Source: Desulforudis sp. (lineage in GTDB: Bacteria; Bacillota; Desulfotomaculia; Desulfotomaculales; Desulforudaceae). From it: a DNA stretch of 64,000 nucleotides. Position 1 is the stretch's first letter; each line of letters starts with the position of its first letter. Positions 23,349 through 32,177 of the stretch are shown piece after piece. Position numbers and translations under genes: made by a program. The DNA is taken from NCBI GenBank assembly GCA_003604975.1, contig QZIR01000022.1, positions 1 through 64,000 on the forward strand, given 5' to 3'. The notes under the pieces were generated by a model. It saw only the letters and a program-made list of their open reading frames with translations. It did no database searches and was not told the DNA's origin.

Positions 23349-26300
23349 GACCTCTTAAGCTTTCGATGACCGCCTTCGGACCTTATGCCGGTACGCAGGT
23401 ATTGGACTTTACCGAGCTGGGCGCCCGCTCCCTGTTCCTGATTCATGGTCCGACCGGTTCGGGCAAGACCAGCATCCTGGATGCGATTTGCTTTGCCCTC
23501 TACGGGGATACCAGTGGTGCGGAGCGGGACGGAAAGCAGATGCGCAGCGATTATGCGGAATTATCACTAGTTACCGAGGTGTTCCTGGAATTTGCTCTTG
23601 GCAGGGAGGTCTATCGGGTCAGGCGTTACCCGGAACAAATTCGTCCCAAGCGGCGGGGGGCGGGAACCACCACTTTGCAAGCCGATGCGGCCCTCTGGAA
23701 GCGAACCGGGTTGATCGGGGACTCGGAAGAGGGAACAGTGCTGGAGACCGGATGGAACAGGGTTACACAGGCCGTGGAACAACTCCTGGGGTTCAGGAGC
23801 AGCCAGTTCCGGCAGGTGGTGATGCTGCCTCAGGGGCAGTTTCGCCGGTTGATCATGGCGGACTCACGGGAGCGACAGGATATTCTGGAGATGTTGTTCC
23901 ACACGGAGTTGTACCGGCGCATTGAGGAAGTACTGAAGTCCGCGGCGAAAGAACTCCGGGAACACATTGAAGAGGTTCGCGGGAAAACCAAATGGATACT
24001 CCAGGAGGCGCGGGTGGAAAACCGGGCGCAACTGGATGAGCGTTTTGAGGCCCATCGCAAGGCCTTGGAAATCGCCAGTGGCGCGGTAGACGGGGCACGG
24101 CAGGCCCAGGAGAAGGCTCGGGAGGCCCTGGAAGCCGGAAAACAGACTCGTCATAAGCTAAACGAAAAGGCGGAAGCGGAAGCGGCCCTGAGGGAGTTGG
24201 AACTGAGAACTCCGGAAATTGAGGCCGGGAACCATGAACTAGTACTTGCCCGGCAGGCCGCGGCACTAAACGACGCCGAGCATTCGCTCCGGTCTTACCG
24301 GGAGGAAGCTGCCAGAGCCGAAACCTATTTGGTAAGTGCTGAGAGCGAGCTGGAGAGGGCGCGTATCGCGTGGGAGCATGCCGACCGGCGCCTCCGAACC
24401 GAAACGGAGCGGGAGGACGAGCGCGAGGAAGCCCGTCGTATGGTGGACCATCTGGACGGGCTTTCGGAAAAGGTAGGGGTGCTGGTTGAGGCACAGGGTG
24501 AGCTGAAGCGGATTGAGCAGGAGGTGGCGGGTGCTGCATTGCGGTTTGACGCGGCCCAATCAGCTCTGGCGGCCCTTCAGGCGGTGATCGGGGAGAAAGC
24601 CAGAGAACGCGAAGAGTGCCGGCAGCAAGCGGCGATGGTTGGTCTCCTGGAGAGGGAGTACAAAGAGGCGGAAAGAGTTAGCCGAAAGCGACAGGACCTT
24701 CAAGGAATACGCCGGGAATGGACGGACATCGTAAAGACCTGCCAAGCGGCAGAGCAGGCATTTCGGCAAAGTGAAGAAGCGTACTGCGCCGTAAGAAATG
24801 CACTCACTACGCTGCAGGAGGCTTGGAATCACGGTCAGGCCGCGATTCTTGCGGCCCGGTTGACCCAGGGAAGGCCTTGTCCCGTGTGTGGCTCGCGGGA
24901 ACACCCCGCCCCGGCGACCAGTGGGAGTTCTCTTCCGTCCGCTGAAGAGCTGGAGAACCAGCAGCAGAAAGTGAGTACTTTAGAGGCGGCCCGTGATCTG
25001 GCGCGGGAGAACTTGAGCCTTTTGGCCACAAACAGGAGCACGCTGGAGAGCCGTATCCAGGCCTTGGAAGATGAACTAGGGGAGAAGGCTCAGGATGATC
25101 CGGCGCACCTGGAGAAAGCGGCCAGGGAGGCTGTGACACGCTGGTCACAGGCGGTCCAGTCGTCAAAGATTCTGGTCACGCTTACCACGGAAGTAAACAG
25201 GTTACAGCGCCAAGAGGAGGAGGGGCGGCAACAACTCGAGGCCCAGCAGCAAGAACTGTTGGCCTTAAGGGCGGCCTTAGAAGCGGCACGGGCTGTGGTA
25301 AAGGAGAGGGAATCGGCCGTCCCGGACGAGCTCCGCGAGTCTGGTGCATTGCAGAAGGCTCGGGAAGTGGCGAGGCAGCGGTTGAACGGGCTGGTCGGTG
25401 CGCTGGAGACAGCAAGAGCCGAAGCGGAGCAGGCCGCCCAGTCACGAATCAGGGCGGAAACGGTGGCGGTGGGGGCACGTCGATCTCTGGCAGCAGCGCG
25501 CGAACGCGCCGCCCAGGAGGAAGAAGCCTTCAAAGTGCGCCTGAATACGGTGGGATTCAGGGATATGGCGGAGTACGAACAGGCCCGGAGAGGTCCCGCG
25601 GAAATCGACGCCCTGGTGCAAAAGATCGAGGAGTTCCGCGAGAGCCTGCGCGCGGCGAGGGATCGGTGTAAGCGCGCCAATGAGGCTGTAAAAGGGTTGT
25701 CCGATCCGGACCTTGAACAGCTTACCCTTGACCTGGAGCAGGCTGAAAACATCTGGCAGGAGGCGGTGACCAGGCAGGTCAATATTCAGTCGGAGATCAG
25801 GCGTGAGGTGGATTGGCTTCAGGCGCTTGGTGAACTGGGTGAAATCCTGAAGAGTCAGGAAGATCGCTACGCGGTTTTGGGAGAACTCTCAGATGTCGCC
25901 AACGGGAAAAACGCGTACGGCCTTACCTTCCAGCGCTTCGTCTTGGGCGCGCTCCTGGACGATGTTACGGTAGCGGCCACTGAGCGGCTGAAGGTTATGA
26001 GCCGCGGTCGCTATCACCTGCACCGTACCATGGAACGGGCACGGCGAAATGCCGCCGGCGGCCTGGAACTGGAGGTCTTCGACACCTATACCGGCGTGGC
26101 GCGACCGGTGGCCACCCTTTCCGGCGGTGAGAGCTTCCTGGCATCCTTGTCCCTTGCTCTGGGTCTGGCCGACGTGGTCCAGGCCTATGCAGGCGGAGTA
26201 CATATCGATACCATCTTCGTAGACGAGGGGTTTGGCACTCTCGATCCCGAGACCTTGGACTTTGCCATGCGGGCGCTGGTTGACCTCCAGCACGGAGGGC

Positions 26301-26407
26301 GCCTGGTGGGGATCATCTCCCACGTCCCCGAGCTTAAGGATCGCATTGATGCCCGCCTGGAAGTCCGCCCTACGGACAGGGGGAGCATTGCTGCCTTCCG
26401 GATGTAA
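23345..26407 (+). CDS. sbcC: SbcC ATPase subunit (Rad50-like)
   Basis: A 1020-aa SMC-like ATPase that partners with SbcD. Walker A is HGPTGSGKTSILDAICFALYG-like (GPTGSGKT near residue 38). Two long coiled coils surround the zinc hook CPVCG at residues 512-516. The ABC signature TLSGGESFLASLSLALGLAD-type motif lies near residue 922, and Walker B is IFVDEGFGTLDPE near 957. The coiled-coil arms are rich in Glu, Arg and Ala, with no breaks. Length is in the normal range (about 1000-1050 aa). The start overlaps the sbcD stop, so translation is coupled. Confidence 0.95.
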   Translation: MRPLKLSMTAFGPYAGTQVLDFTELGARSLFLIHGPTGSGKTSILDAICFALYGDTSGAERDGKQMRSDYAELSLVTEVFLEFALGREVYRVRRYPEQIRPKRRGAGTTTLQADAALWKRTGLIGDSEEGTVLETGWNRVTQAVEQLLGFRSSQFRQVVMLPQGQFRRLIMADSRERQDILEMLFHTELYRRIEEVLKSAAKELREHIEEVRGKTKWILQEARVENRAQLDERFEAHRKALEIASGAVDGARQAQEKAREALEAGKQTRHKLNEKAEAEAALRELELRTPEIEAGNHELVLARQAAALNDAEHSLRSYREEAARAETYLVSAESELERARIAWEHADRRLRTETEREDEREEARRMVDHLDGLSEKVGVLVEAQGELKRIEQEVAGAALRFDAAQSALAALQAVIGEKAREREECRQQAAMVGLLEREYKEAERVSRKRQDLQGIRREWTDIVKTCQAAEQAFRQSEEAYCAVRNALTTLQEAWNHGQAAILAARLTQGRPCPVCGSREHPAPATSGSSLPSAEELENQQQKVSTLEAARDLARENLSLLATNRSTLESRIQALEDELGEKAQDDPAHLEKAAREAVTRWSQAVQSSKILVTLTTEVNRLQRQEEEGRQQLEAQQQELLALRAALEAARAVVKERESAVPDELRESGALQKAREVARQRLNGLVGALETARAEAEQAAQSRIRAETVAVGARRSLAAARERAAQEEEAFKVRLNTVGFRDMAEYEQARRGPAEIDALVQKIEEFRESLRAARDRCKRANEAVKGLSDPDLEQLTLDLEQAENIWQEAVTRQVNIQSEIRREVDWLQALGELGEILKSQEDRYAVLGELSDVANGKNAYGLTFQRFVLGALLDDVTVAATERLKVMSRGRYHLHRTMERARRNAAGGLELEVFDTYTGVARPVATLSGGESFLASLSLALGLADVVQAYAGGVHIDTIFVDEGFGTLDPETLDFAMRALVDLQHGGRLVGIISHVPELKDRIDARLEVRPTDRGSIAAFRM

Positions 26408-26532
26408 ACCTGGCCACCGCAGAATGCGGCTATAGAGAGAATCCATATCTGCCCGGACGCTTAACCTAAGGATAAGCTTGAAGGCGCTCTGATGACAAAG
26501 GGTTTTACGGGCAGAGATAAGGGGGGTTTTAT

Positions 26533-26754
26533 CTGGTACAGAAATGGAATTCCCCAGCTAACCGAAAGTTTGTGCTGATCGCGGGCGCCGGTATCCTGGC
26601 CTTCGTTGGCCTGGGTTTGGCTACCGGAACCTGGAGCTGGGGCTTCCTGACCGGCTGGCTGGGCGGAAGCCTCGGGATCTGGTGGCTTCGAATGAGTTCG
26701 CAAGATAACAGGGGACGTGGTTCTGGCACCAGAAAGAAGGGCGGGCGGAGATAA
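26533..26754 (+). CDS. Small membrane protein of unknown function
   Basis: An in-frame stretch of 73 aa closed by a stop codon at 26518 upstream. The first codon near the ribosome site AAGGGGGG is CTG 26533; GTG 26572 would give 60 aa. The protein has one or two hydrophobic segments (LIAGAGILAFVGLGLATG, then SWGFLTGWLGGSLGIWW) and a basic tail (RGRGSGTRKKGGRR) that should stay in the cytoplasm. I do not recognise a family. A terminator directly after the stop supports a real transcription unit. Confidence 0.5.
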   Translation: MVQKWNSPANRKFVLIAGAGILAFVGLGLATGTWSWGFLTGWLGGSLGIWWLRMSSQDNRGRGSGTRKKGGRR

Positions 26755-26770
26755 GCGGATTGTTAAGGTG

Positions 26771-26805
26771 AAAGAAGGTGGCCCCGTGCGGGACCGCCTT
26801 CTTTT
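26771..26805 (+). terminator. Terminator after the small membrane protein
   Basis: AGAAGGTGGCCCC, loop GTGC, GGGACCGCCTTCT, then TTT. A thirteen-pair stem with two wobbles and a short U-run. Confidence 0.8.
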
Positions 26806-26827
26806 GTTTGGGAGTCAATAAAACATC

Positions 26828-26856
26828 TTGACACCTATTAGACCGGGTGGTATAAC
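26828..26856 (+). promoter_or_regulatory. Sigma-A promoter of the TetR-ABC operon
   Basis: TTGACA (26828-26833), a 17-base spacer, TATAAC (26851-26856): nearly ideal. Operator repeats start inside the spacer and extend past the expected start site near 26863. Confidence 0.8.
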
Positions 26857-26898
26857 TAGACCAGGTAGTCTAGACTAGGCGGTCTAGGTTGGGCGGTT
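26839..26898. promoter_or_regulatory. Tandem TetR-type operator array
   Basis: Four related 14-mers begin at 26839, 26857, 26871 and 26885: TAGACCGGGTGGTA, TAGACCAGGTAGTC, TAGACTAGGCGGTC, TAGGTTGGGCGGTT. The last three are contiguous. Adjacent copies create palindromes such as CTAGAC-N6-GTCTAG (26856-26873). They overlap the promoter, so binding of the TetR protein encoded next would repress the operon. Confidence 0.65.
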
Positions 26899-26965
26899 TG
26901 CCAGGCCCGGTCAGGTAATTCAATGGTTCGGACTGTTTCAGACAATGAACGGGGGGACTGTGGTG

Positions 26966-27610
26966 GTGAAGCCAGGCTTTCTAAACCTGTCAGATGAAGA
27001 AAGGCAACGCGTGGTGGAAGCAGCCCTGGACGAGTTTGCCCAGTACGACTACTTCTCGGCGTCCTTCAACCGGATCATTCAAAACGCAGGTATTTCTAAG
27101 GGCAGTATGTATCATTACTTTCACAATAAGGAAGACCTGTACTTGTACATTCTGAAAGTGATCGGGGAGAAAAAAAAGGAGTTCATGGCCAAGGGCCTGG
27201 CTGAACTGGATAGACCGGTACAGGGAATGGGTTTCTTTGAGTCCTTTGAGGTCCAGCTCGAACTGGGAGTTTCATTTGCCCTGGAAAACCCGCGCTTACA
27301 GATGATCGGGGAGAACCTGGAGAAGATTGAAAACACGGCCATCTATGAGAGAATGATGGCGGGTCTGGGTGTGGAACTTGAAAACTATATGGGGGCCATG
27401 GTGGACCAGGCAATAGCGACCGGTGAGTTGCGGGATGACTTGGACCGGGACTTTATCATCCGGGTGTTCAGGTTCGTGATGATGAACTTCCGGCAGATGT
27501 TCCCCGAGTCTACTGAACCCGGTGGCATCGACCGGGACAAGATCCAGAGGGATATGGAACAACTGGTGGCCTTTCTGAAGAATGGTCTGCAGGACCTGAA
27601 GTGGCTTTAG
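26966..27610 (+). CDS. TetR-family transcriptional regulator
   Basis: A repressor of about 214 aa. The N-terminal HTH is plain: VVEAALDEFAQYDYFSASFN, then IIQNAGISKGSMYHYFHNKEDLY. The remaining 150 residues form the ligand-binding helical domain, with no family I can name. GTG 26966 (or 26963) is chosen because GGGGGGAC lies six to eight bases upstream; ATG 26945 has no ribosome site. It is the first gene of an operon with an ABC ATPase and two ABC-2 permeases, and it probably represses them through the repeats at 26839-26898. The inducer is likely the exported compound, which is unknown. Confidence 0.88.
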   Translation: MKPGFLNLSDEERQRVVEAALDEFAQYDYFSASFNRIIQNAGISKGSMYHYFHNKEDLYLYILKVIGEKKKEFMAKGLAELDRPVQGMGFFESFEVQLELGVSFALENPRLQMIGENLEKIENTAIYERMMAGLGVELENYMGAMVDQAIATGELRDDLDRDFIIRVFRFVMMNFRQMFPESTEPGGIDRDKIQRDMEQLVAFLKNGLQDLKWL

Positions 27611-27627
27611 GGAAGGAGAGTACTGAA

Positions 27628-28494
27628 ATGATTGAAGTGCGCAACCTGTATCATTCGTATACCCGGGACAACAACTACGCGGTGAAAGACGTGTCCTTTA
27701 CGGTGGACAGGGGAGAGATCCTGGGTCTCCTGGGTCCCAACGGCGCCGGGAAGAGCACCACGCAGAAGGTAATGATCGGACTGTTGCCACTCCAGAAGGG
27801 GAAGGTCACCCTGGACGGTGTGGATGTACGCCAGGGCCGCAAAGACCTTTACGAGAAGATCGGCATCTCCTTCGAACAGCCCAACCTGTACAAGAAGCTG
27901 ACCGGCTACGAGAACCTGAAAATGTACAGCCGGCTCTTCAACGGGGAGACCGCGGGCCCCGAGGAACTGCTCAAATTAGTCGACCTCTGGGGCGCCCGGG
28001 ACAAGCGGGCGGAGGGTTACTCCAAAGGTATGCAGCAGCGTCTGGTGTTCGCCCGTTCCCTGGTCAACCGGCCCCGGATCTGGTTTCTGGACGAACCTAC
28101 CGCAGGATTGGACCCCAACAATGCGCGGCAGGTGAAGGACATCATCCTGGAAAAGAAGCAGGCCGGCGCCAGCATCATCCTGTCCACCCATAACATGGCC
28201 ATCGCCGAGGAACTCTGCGACCGAGTCGCCCTGATCAACAGCGGGGAAATCGTGGCTCTGGACACCCCCCGCAACCTGAAGCTGCAGTTCGGCCAACGGT
28301 TGGTGCGGGTGGAATACCGCCGTGACGGGGCACTGGTGCAGGACATCCTGGCCCTGGAAACCGAGGCGGATAAGGCCCGGCTGGCGCACCTGCTGGCGGA
28401 AGAGGACGTGGAGACGGTGCACAGCCAGGAGGCCACCCTGGAGACCGTCTTCATCAAGCTGACCGGAAGGAGGCTCAGCGAGCATGTGGCTTAG
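27628..28494 (+). CDS. ABC transporter ATP-binding protein (drug/lipid exporter type)
   Basis: A 288-aa ATPase of an ABC-2 exporter. Walker A is GPNGAGKSTTQKVM near residue 37. The signature is YSKGMQQRLVFARSLV, in place of the usual LSGGQ. Walker B is IWFLDEPTAGLDPN near 158, and the H-loop His is in LSTHNMAIAEELCD. The C-terminal 80 residues resemble DrrA-like tails. ATG 27628 has GGAAGGAGAG upstream. It is co-transcribed with the TetR gene (17-base gap) and overlaps the next permease gene by 11 bases. Confidence 0.9.
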   Translation: MIEVRNLYHSYTRDNNYAVKDVSFTVDRGEILGLLGPNGAGKSTTQKVMIGLLPLQKGKVTLDGVDVRQGRKDLYEKIGISFEQPNLYKKLTGYENLKMYSRLFNGETAGPEELLKLVDLWGARDKRAEGYSKGMQQRLVFARSLVNRPRIWFLDEPTAGLDPNNARQVKDIILEKKQAGASIILSTHNMAIAEELCDRVALINSGEIVALDTPRNLKLQFGQRLVRVEYRRDGALVQDILALETEADKARLAHLLAEEDVETVHSQEATLETVFIKLTGRRLSEHVA

Positions 28495-29530
28495 GCAACT
28501 GGCCAGCCTTACCGATCAGGATTTGAAGCTGGCTACCCGAAACTACCTATTCGTTTTCGCGGTGATCCTGGCTTTGCTCTACATCCTGGCGGTTCGCTTC
28601 CTGATCCCAGCGGAGCTTAACCTCGACCCGGAGGTTTACGTCCTGAACCAGACCGGGGTTGTGATGCCCAACGGGGCCATCGACCTGGAACATCCCAAGA
28701 TTCACCTTGTCTCCAGCAGGGACGAGATGCAGGACCGGCTGAACACCCGTGGGTACAGCATGGGGGTGGTCTTCACCGGGGACCGGCGGGTGGAGAATAT
28801 CGAGATCATCTATCAGGGTTATGAAGCTCCCAAGATCAGAGAAATCCTGGTTGCGGCCACCCGGGAGAAGCTGCGCGAGGCTTATGATCTGGGGGATAAC
28901 CGGTACACCGTCGAGGTCCTGAACCCGGCAGTCACCGGCGAGCGTCCGCCCTTCAACCGGTTTTTGGTGCCGACCTTCGTCTATTCCGAAGCGTTCACCC
29001 TCGGCCTATTTCTGGTGGCGGTGATGCTCTTCGCTGAAAAGGGTGAGGGCAGCATCCGGGCCTACCAGGTGACCGGCCGCCCGCAGTGGATGTACCTCCT
29101 GTCCAAGAGTCTGGCCATCGCCATCCTGGGCATGTTCCTGACGGTTCTGATCATCGCCTTCACCGTAGGTTGGCAGGTGAACTGGCTGGCCCTGCTGCTG
29201 GCCGTCTTGCTTGGCAGTATCTTTGCTTCGTTGCTAGGATTGCTTACCGCCAACTTCTTTAACGGGATCTCCGAGTTCATCTTTGGAGGAGTGGGAATTG
29301 TGATGCTGGTGACACTTCCTACGATCTCCTACATATTTCCCAGCTTCTCGCCCTGGTGGCTGACATGGCTTCCGACCTACGGGCTGATGTTCGCCGTGGG
29401 GGAGGCAGTCTTCCCGGCGAGCCGCGAAGCGATCCTGGCGCCAACGTTATTAATACTGCTGGCTGTGAACACCGTCTTGCTGGTGGCGGGAGCCCGGCTC
29501 TTCCGGTGGCAGCTCAATCACCAGGCATAG
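28484..29530 (+). CDS. ABC-2 type permease, first subunit
   Basis: A 348-aa membrane protein: one N-terminal helix (residues 23-45), an extracytoplasmic domain of about 120 residues, then six helices from about 165 to 345. This is the ABC-2/YhgE-like exporter topology. The loop GSIRAYQVTGRPQWMYLLSK after the second helix is the typical coupling segment. Together with the following permease it probably makes a heterodimeric channel driven by the ATPase upstream. The substrate is unknown; TetR control suggests a toxic compound. Confidence 0.85.
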   Translation: MWLRQLASLTDQDLKLATRNYLFVFAVILALLYILAVRFLIPAELNLDPEVYVLNQTGVVMPNGAIDLEHPKIHLVSSRDEMQDRLNTRGYSMGVVFTGDRRVENIEIIYQGYEAPKIREILVAATREKLREAYDLGDNRYTVEVLNPAVTGERPPFNRFLVPTFVYSEAFTLGLFLVAVMLFAEKGEGSIRAYQVTGRPQWMYLLSKSLAIAILGMFLTVLIIAFTVGWQVNWLALLLAVLLGSIFASLLGLLTANFFNGISEFIFGGVGIVMLVTLPTISYIFPSFSPWWLTWLPTYGLMFAVGEAVFPASREAILAPTLLILLAVNTVLLVAGARLFRWQLNHQA

Positions 29531-29547
29531 AAGGGAGGAGGAGAAAC

Positions 29548-30537
29548 ATGCAGCGAATCATTGCGGTTGTAAAAAGCGACTTTCAGCACAGCTTACGGGA
29601 TAATCTCCTGGTCTATGGGCTACTCGGGCCCCTTCTTCTGGCCCTGTTCCTGGGGTTCTTCCTGCCGACACTGCAGGCCAACTCGATTAACGTGGCCCTT
29701 CTGGACTCGGCGAAGCCGGCCCTGGTCGAGGAAGTGTCTCGTTTCGCTGACGTGGAACGGGTGGCCGGTCTGGACCAGCTCCGCGACCGGGTCGGCGGGC
29801 TGGACGACACCGTAGGTTTTGTCCAAGAAGCGGACGGCACCATCACCATAATCATCGAGGATAACGAACAGGAAAGCGTTCGGGAGGTCGCGGCGCTGAT
29901 CGCCAACCAGGCGAAGGGGGCCTATGATGTGCTACCTGTCGACGTCCGAGACCTCGGCGTGCAGGAGTCCCCGCTTCTGCCCTACGTCGGCGCCTTCTTG
30001 GCCCTGATGGCTCTCCTGATGGGCGGCTTTGTCATCGGCTTCAACATCATTGAGGAGAAGGAAAGCCAAACCATCGCCGCTCTGGGTGTGACGCCTATGC
30101 GTCGTTGGGAACTGATCGTGGGCCACAGCATCACCGGCCTGCTCCTGGCCCTGTTCATGATTTTCGGGAGCCTGCTGATCCTCGGTCTGGAGGCTGTGAA
30201 CTTCGGGCAGGTCCTGGTCTTCGCCGTTACAGGAGTGATGCTCAGCATCCTGTTCGGTTTCCTCCTGGGGGCGGTATCCACTAACCAGGTGAACGGGATC
30301 GCCAACGGTAAGCTGGGCTTCATGCTTTTTATCGTGGCGCCTCTGGTTACCTTCGTTCTGCCCGCGTCCCGGGAGTTCGTCCTATATTGGGTGCCCACCT
30401 TCTGGACATTCGCGGGCTTCCGGGCGATCCTGGTGGAGGGCGCCACCTGGGCCGAGGTATGGCGGCTGGCGGGTTGGAACCTGGCCCTAAATGGGCTCTT
30501 TCTAGCAGCGGTTTACCGAGTGCTCAGGAAGCTTTAG
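29548..30537 (+). CDS. ABC-2 type permease, second subunit
   Basis: A 329-aa membrane protein with the same plan as its neighbour: one N-terminal helix (residues 20-40), an extracytoplasmic domain rich in acidic residues (about 45-150), then six membrane helices. The cytoplasmic coupling loop contains EEKESQTIAALGVTPMRRWE, like other ABC-2 exporters. ATG 29548 has GGGAGGAGG seven bases upstream; the frame open to 29356 overlaps the previous gene and lacks a site. It is the last gene of the TetR-controlled operon. Confidence 0.85.
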   Translation: MQRIIAVVKSDFQHSLRDNLLVYGLLGPLLLALFLGFFLPTLQANSINVALLDSAKPALVEEVSRFADVERVAGLDQLRDRVGGLDDTVGFVQEADGTITIIIEDNEQESVREVAALIANQAKGAYDVLPVDVRDLGVQESPLLPYVGAFLALMALLMGGFVIGFNIIEEKESQTIAALGVTPMRRWELIVGHSITGLLLALFMIFGSLLILGLEAVNFGQVLVFAVTGVMLSILFGFLLGAVSTNQVNGIANGKLGFMLFIVAPLVTFVLPASREFVLYWVPTFWTFAGFRAILVEGATWAEVWRLAGWNLALNGLFLAAVYRVLRKL

Positions 30538-30640
30538 CCGCGCTATATGCCCGGCCATTTTTTATCCTGCAAATTGTGTATAATACTGGCAGGGAGCTTG
30601 GACTGGTCTAACGGAAATTGCCTACTGGAGTTGAAATTGA

Positions 30641-31327
30641 GTGCTCGGTGAAAGACTGCGGGTGATCGCTGCACTGGTACCGCTCAGTACCCGATTGGCG
30701 GACATCGGGACGGACCACGCCCTGCTGCCCATGTACCTGGTTGAGGAGGGGACATGCCCGCAGGTAGTCGCCGTGGAAAAGGCCGCCGGCCCCCTTCAGG
30801 CCGCCCGGAAGGCGGTTCGGGACGCTGGGCTGGACCGGTACATCGACGTCCGGGAAGGAGACGGCCTTGAACCGCTATCACCTGGCGAGGTCGACACGGT
30901 CGTGATCGCCGGGATGGGCGGTCAAACCATCGCCGCCGTCCTGGATCAGGCGCCTGCAGCCGTAATCAAGGGCGTTAAGCGCCTGGTTCTGCAGCCCATG
31001 AACCGCGCCTCGGCACTACGGGAGTGGTTGTACGGACACGGTTGGCGCCTGATAGACGAGGAACTCGTGGCGGAGAGCAGAAGGCTCTATGAGATCATTG
31101 CCGCTGAACCAGGGGAAGCGTCTTCGCCGGACGATGTACTGCTCGAGTTAGGCCCGCTCCTCTGGAAGAACAGGCATCCGCTGCTGTGTGACCACTTGGC
31201 CGGATTGATCGAAAAGTATACTAAGATACTCGAAGGAATGGATCGTGCTCTCGCTTCCGACGCGGATAAGAAGGCTGAGATCGGGGCACGGGTCCAGAGA
31301 TTAAAGGAGATGATGAAGTGCCTGTGA
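30641..31327 (+). CDS. trmK: tRNA (adenine(22)-N1)-methyltransferase
   Basis: A 228-aa Rossmann-fold methyltransferase that makes m1A22 in the D loop of tRNAs. The AdoMet site reads LADIGTDHALLPMYLVEEG near residue 22. VVIAGMGGQTIAAVLDQA near 90 and LVLQPMNRASALREWL near 115 are the conserved TrmK motifs. The start is GTG 30641. The stop lies inside the following nif3-like gene (10-base overlap); the rpoD...trmK-nif3 neighbourhood matches the Bacillus yqfN-yqfO pair. Confidence 0.92.
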   Translation: MLGERLRVIAALVPLSTRLADIGTDHALLPMYLVEEGTCPQVVAVEKAAGPLQAARKAVRDAGLDRYIDVREGDGLEPLSPGEVDTVVIAGMGGQTIAAVLDQAPAAVIKGVKRLVLQPMNRASALREWLYGHGWRLIDEELVAESRRLYEIIAAEPGEASSPDDVLLELGPLLWKNRHPLLCDHLAGLIEKYTKILEGMDRALASDADKKAEIGARVQRLKEMMKCL

Positions 31328-32109
31328 AATGCCAGACCATCGTTACCCATATCGAGGAAATGGCGCCCAAGTCACTGGCCCTGGAAGGGGACAATACCGG
31401 CTGGCAGGTGGGTGACCCGGGGAATCCCGTGGAGCACGTGCTCCTGGCCCTGGACGTCGGCGAGCAGACCGTGGCTGAGGCGGTAGAGGTCGGCGCCCAG
31501 CTGATCGTTAGCCACCATCCCCTGATCTACAAGCCCTTGCGGAGCATCCGGTTCGATCTGCCGCTAGGAAGGATTCTAACCCAACTAATCCGGTCGAATA
31601 TCGGGGTGTACAGCGCCCACACCAACCTGGACGCGGCCGAATACGGGGTAAACACCGCCCTGGCAAACCAGCTGGGACTCACCGATCTCGGACCGTTGAG
31701 TCCGGAGCTGGAAGGCTTTGGCCGGATCGGGCGCTTGCCCGAGCCAGTCACCTTTGCCGAGTTTATCGGTTCGGTTAAGGTGGCACTGGGGATACCGGGC
31801 AGCCGGGCCGGCGGTCCTTTGAACCGCATGGTAAGCAAAGTAGCCATCTGCGGCGGTTCCGGCGGCGACCTATGGTCGAAGGCCGCGTTCGCGGGCGCTG
31901 ACGTGTATATCACCGGTGACCTGAAATACCATACCGCCCAAGACATCCTGAACGCAGGGATGAACTTCATCGATCCCGGTCACTTCGCCTCGGAACGGGT
32001 GGTCCTGGAACCGCTGGCCGACTACCTGAAGGAGCGGATTGCGAGAGCGAAAGTAAACGTGAAGCTCACCGTCTCGCGTGTCGATAATGATCCCTTTGTC
32101 TTCCGGTAG
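31318..32109 (+). CDS. Nif3-like dinuclear metal centre protein (YqfO family)
   Basis: A 263-aa protein of the NIF3/DUF34 family, widespread and still without a fully settled function. A GTP cyclohydrolase I-like type 2 fold has been noted for relatives. Metal ligands can be placed in VSHHPLIYKPLRSI near residue 64, YSAHTNLDAAEYG near 100 and DPGHFASE near the C-terminus. This copy is the short form without the PII-like insert of Bacillus YqfO. It starts with GTG inside the trmK 3' end and is followed by the RNase P RNA gene. Confidence 0.88.
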   Translation: MPVKCQTIVTHIEEMAPKSLALEGDNTGWQVGDPGNPVEHVLLALDVGEQTVAEAVEVGAQLIVSHHPLIYKPLRSIRFDLPLGRILTQLIRSNIGVYSAHTNLDAAEYGVNTALANQLGLTDLGPLSPELEGFGRIGRLPEPVTFAEFIGSVKVALGIPGSRAGGPLNRMVSKVAICGGSGGDLWSKAAFAGADVYITGDLKYHTAQDILNAGMNFIDPGHFASERVVLEPLADYLKERIARAKVNVKLTVSRVDNDPFVFR

Positions 32110-32177
32110 AGCGGTTCAGGCGTCATAATCGGCGGTTTCCATTGATTATTCGCTAAATTGCTGGTATCATGTACTGA

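Noticed and set aside
25090-25782. Minus-strand frame of 230 codons opposite sbcC
   Set aside because: Low-complexity Ser/Arg/Ala composition caused by the Glu/Arg-rich coiled coil on the other strand.
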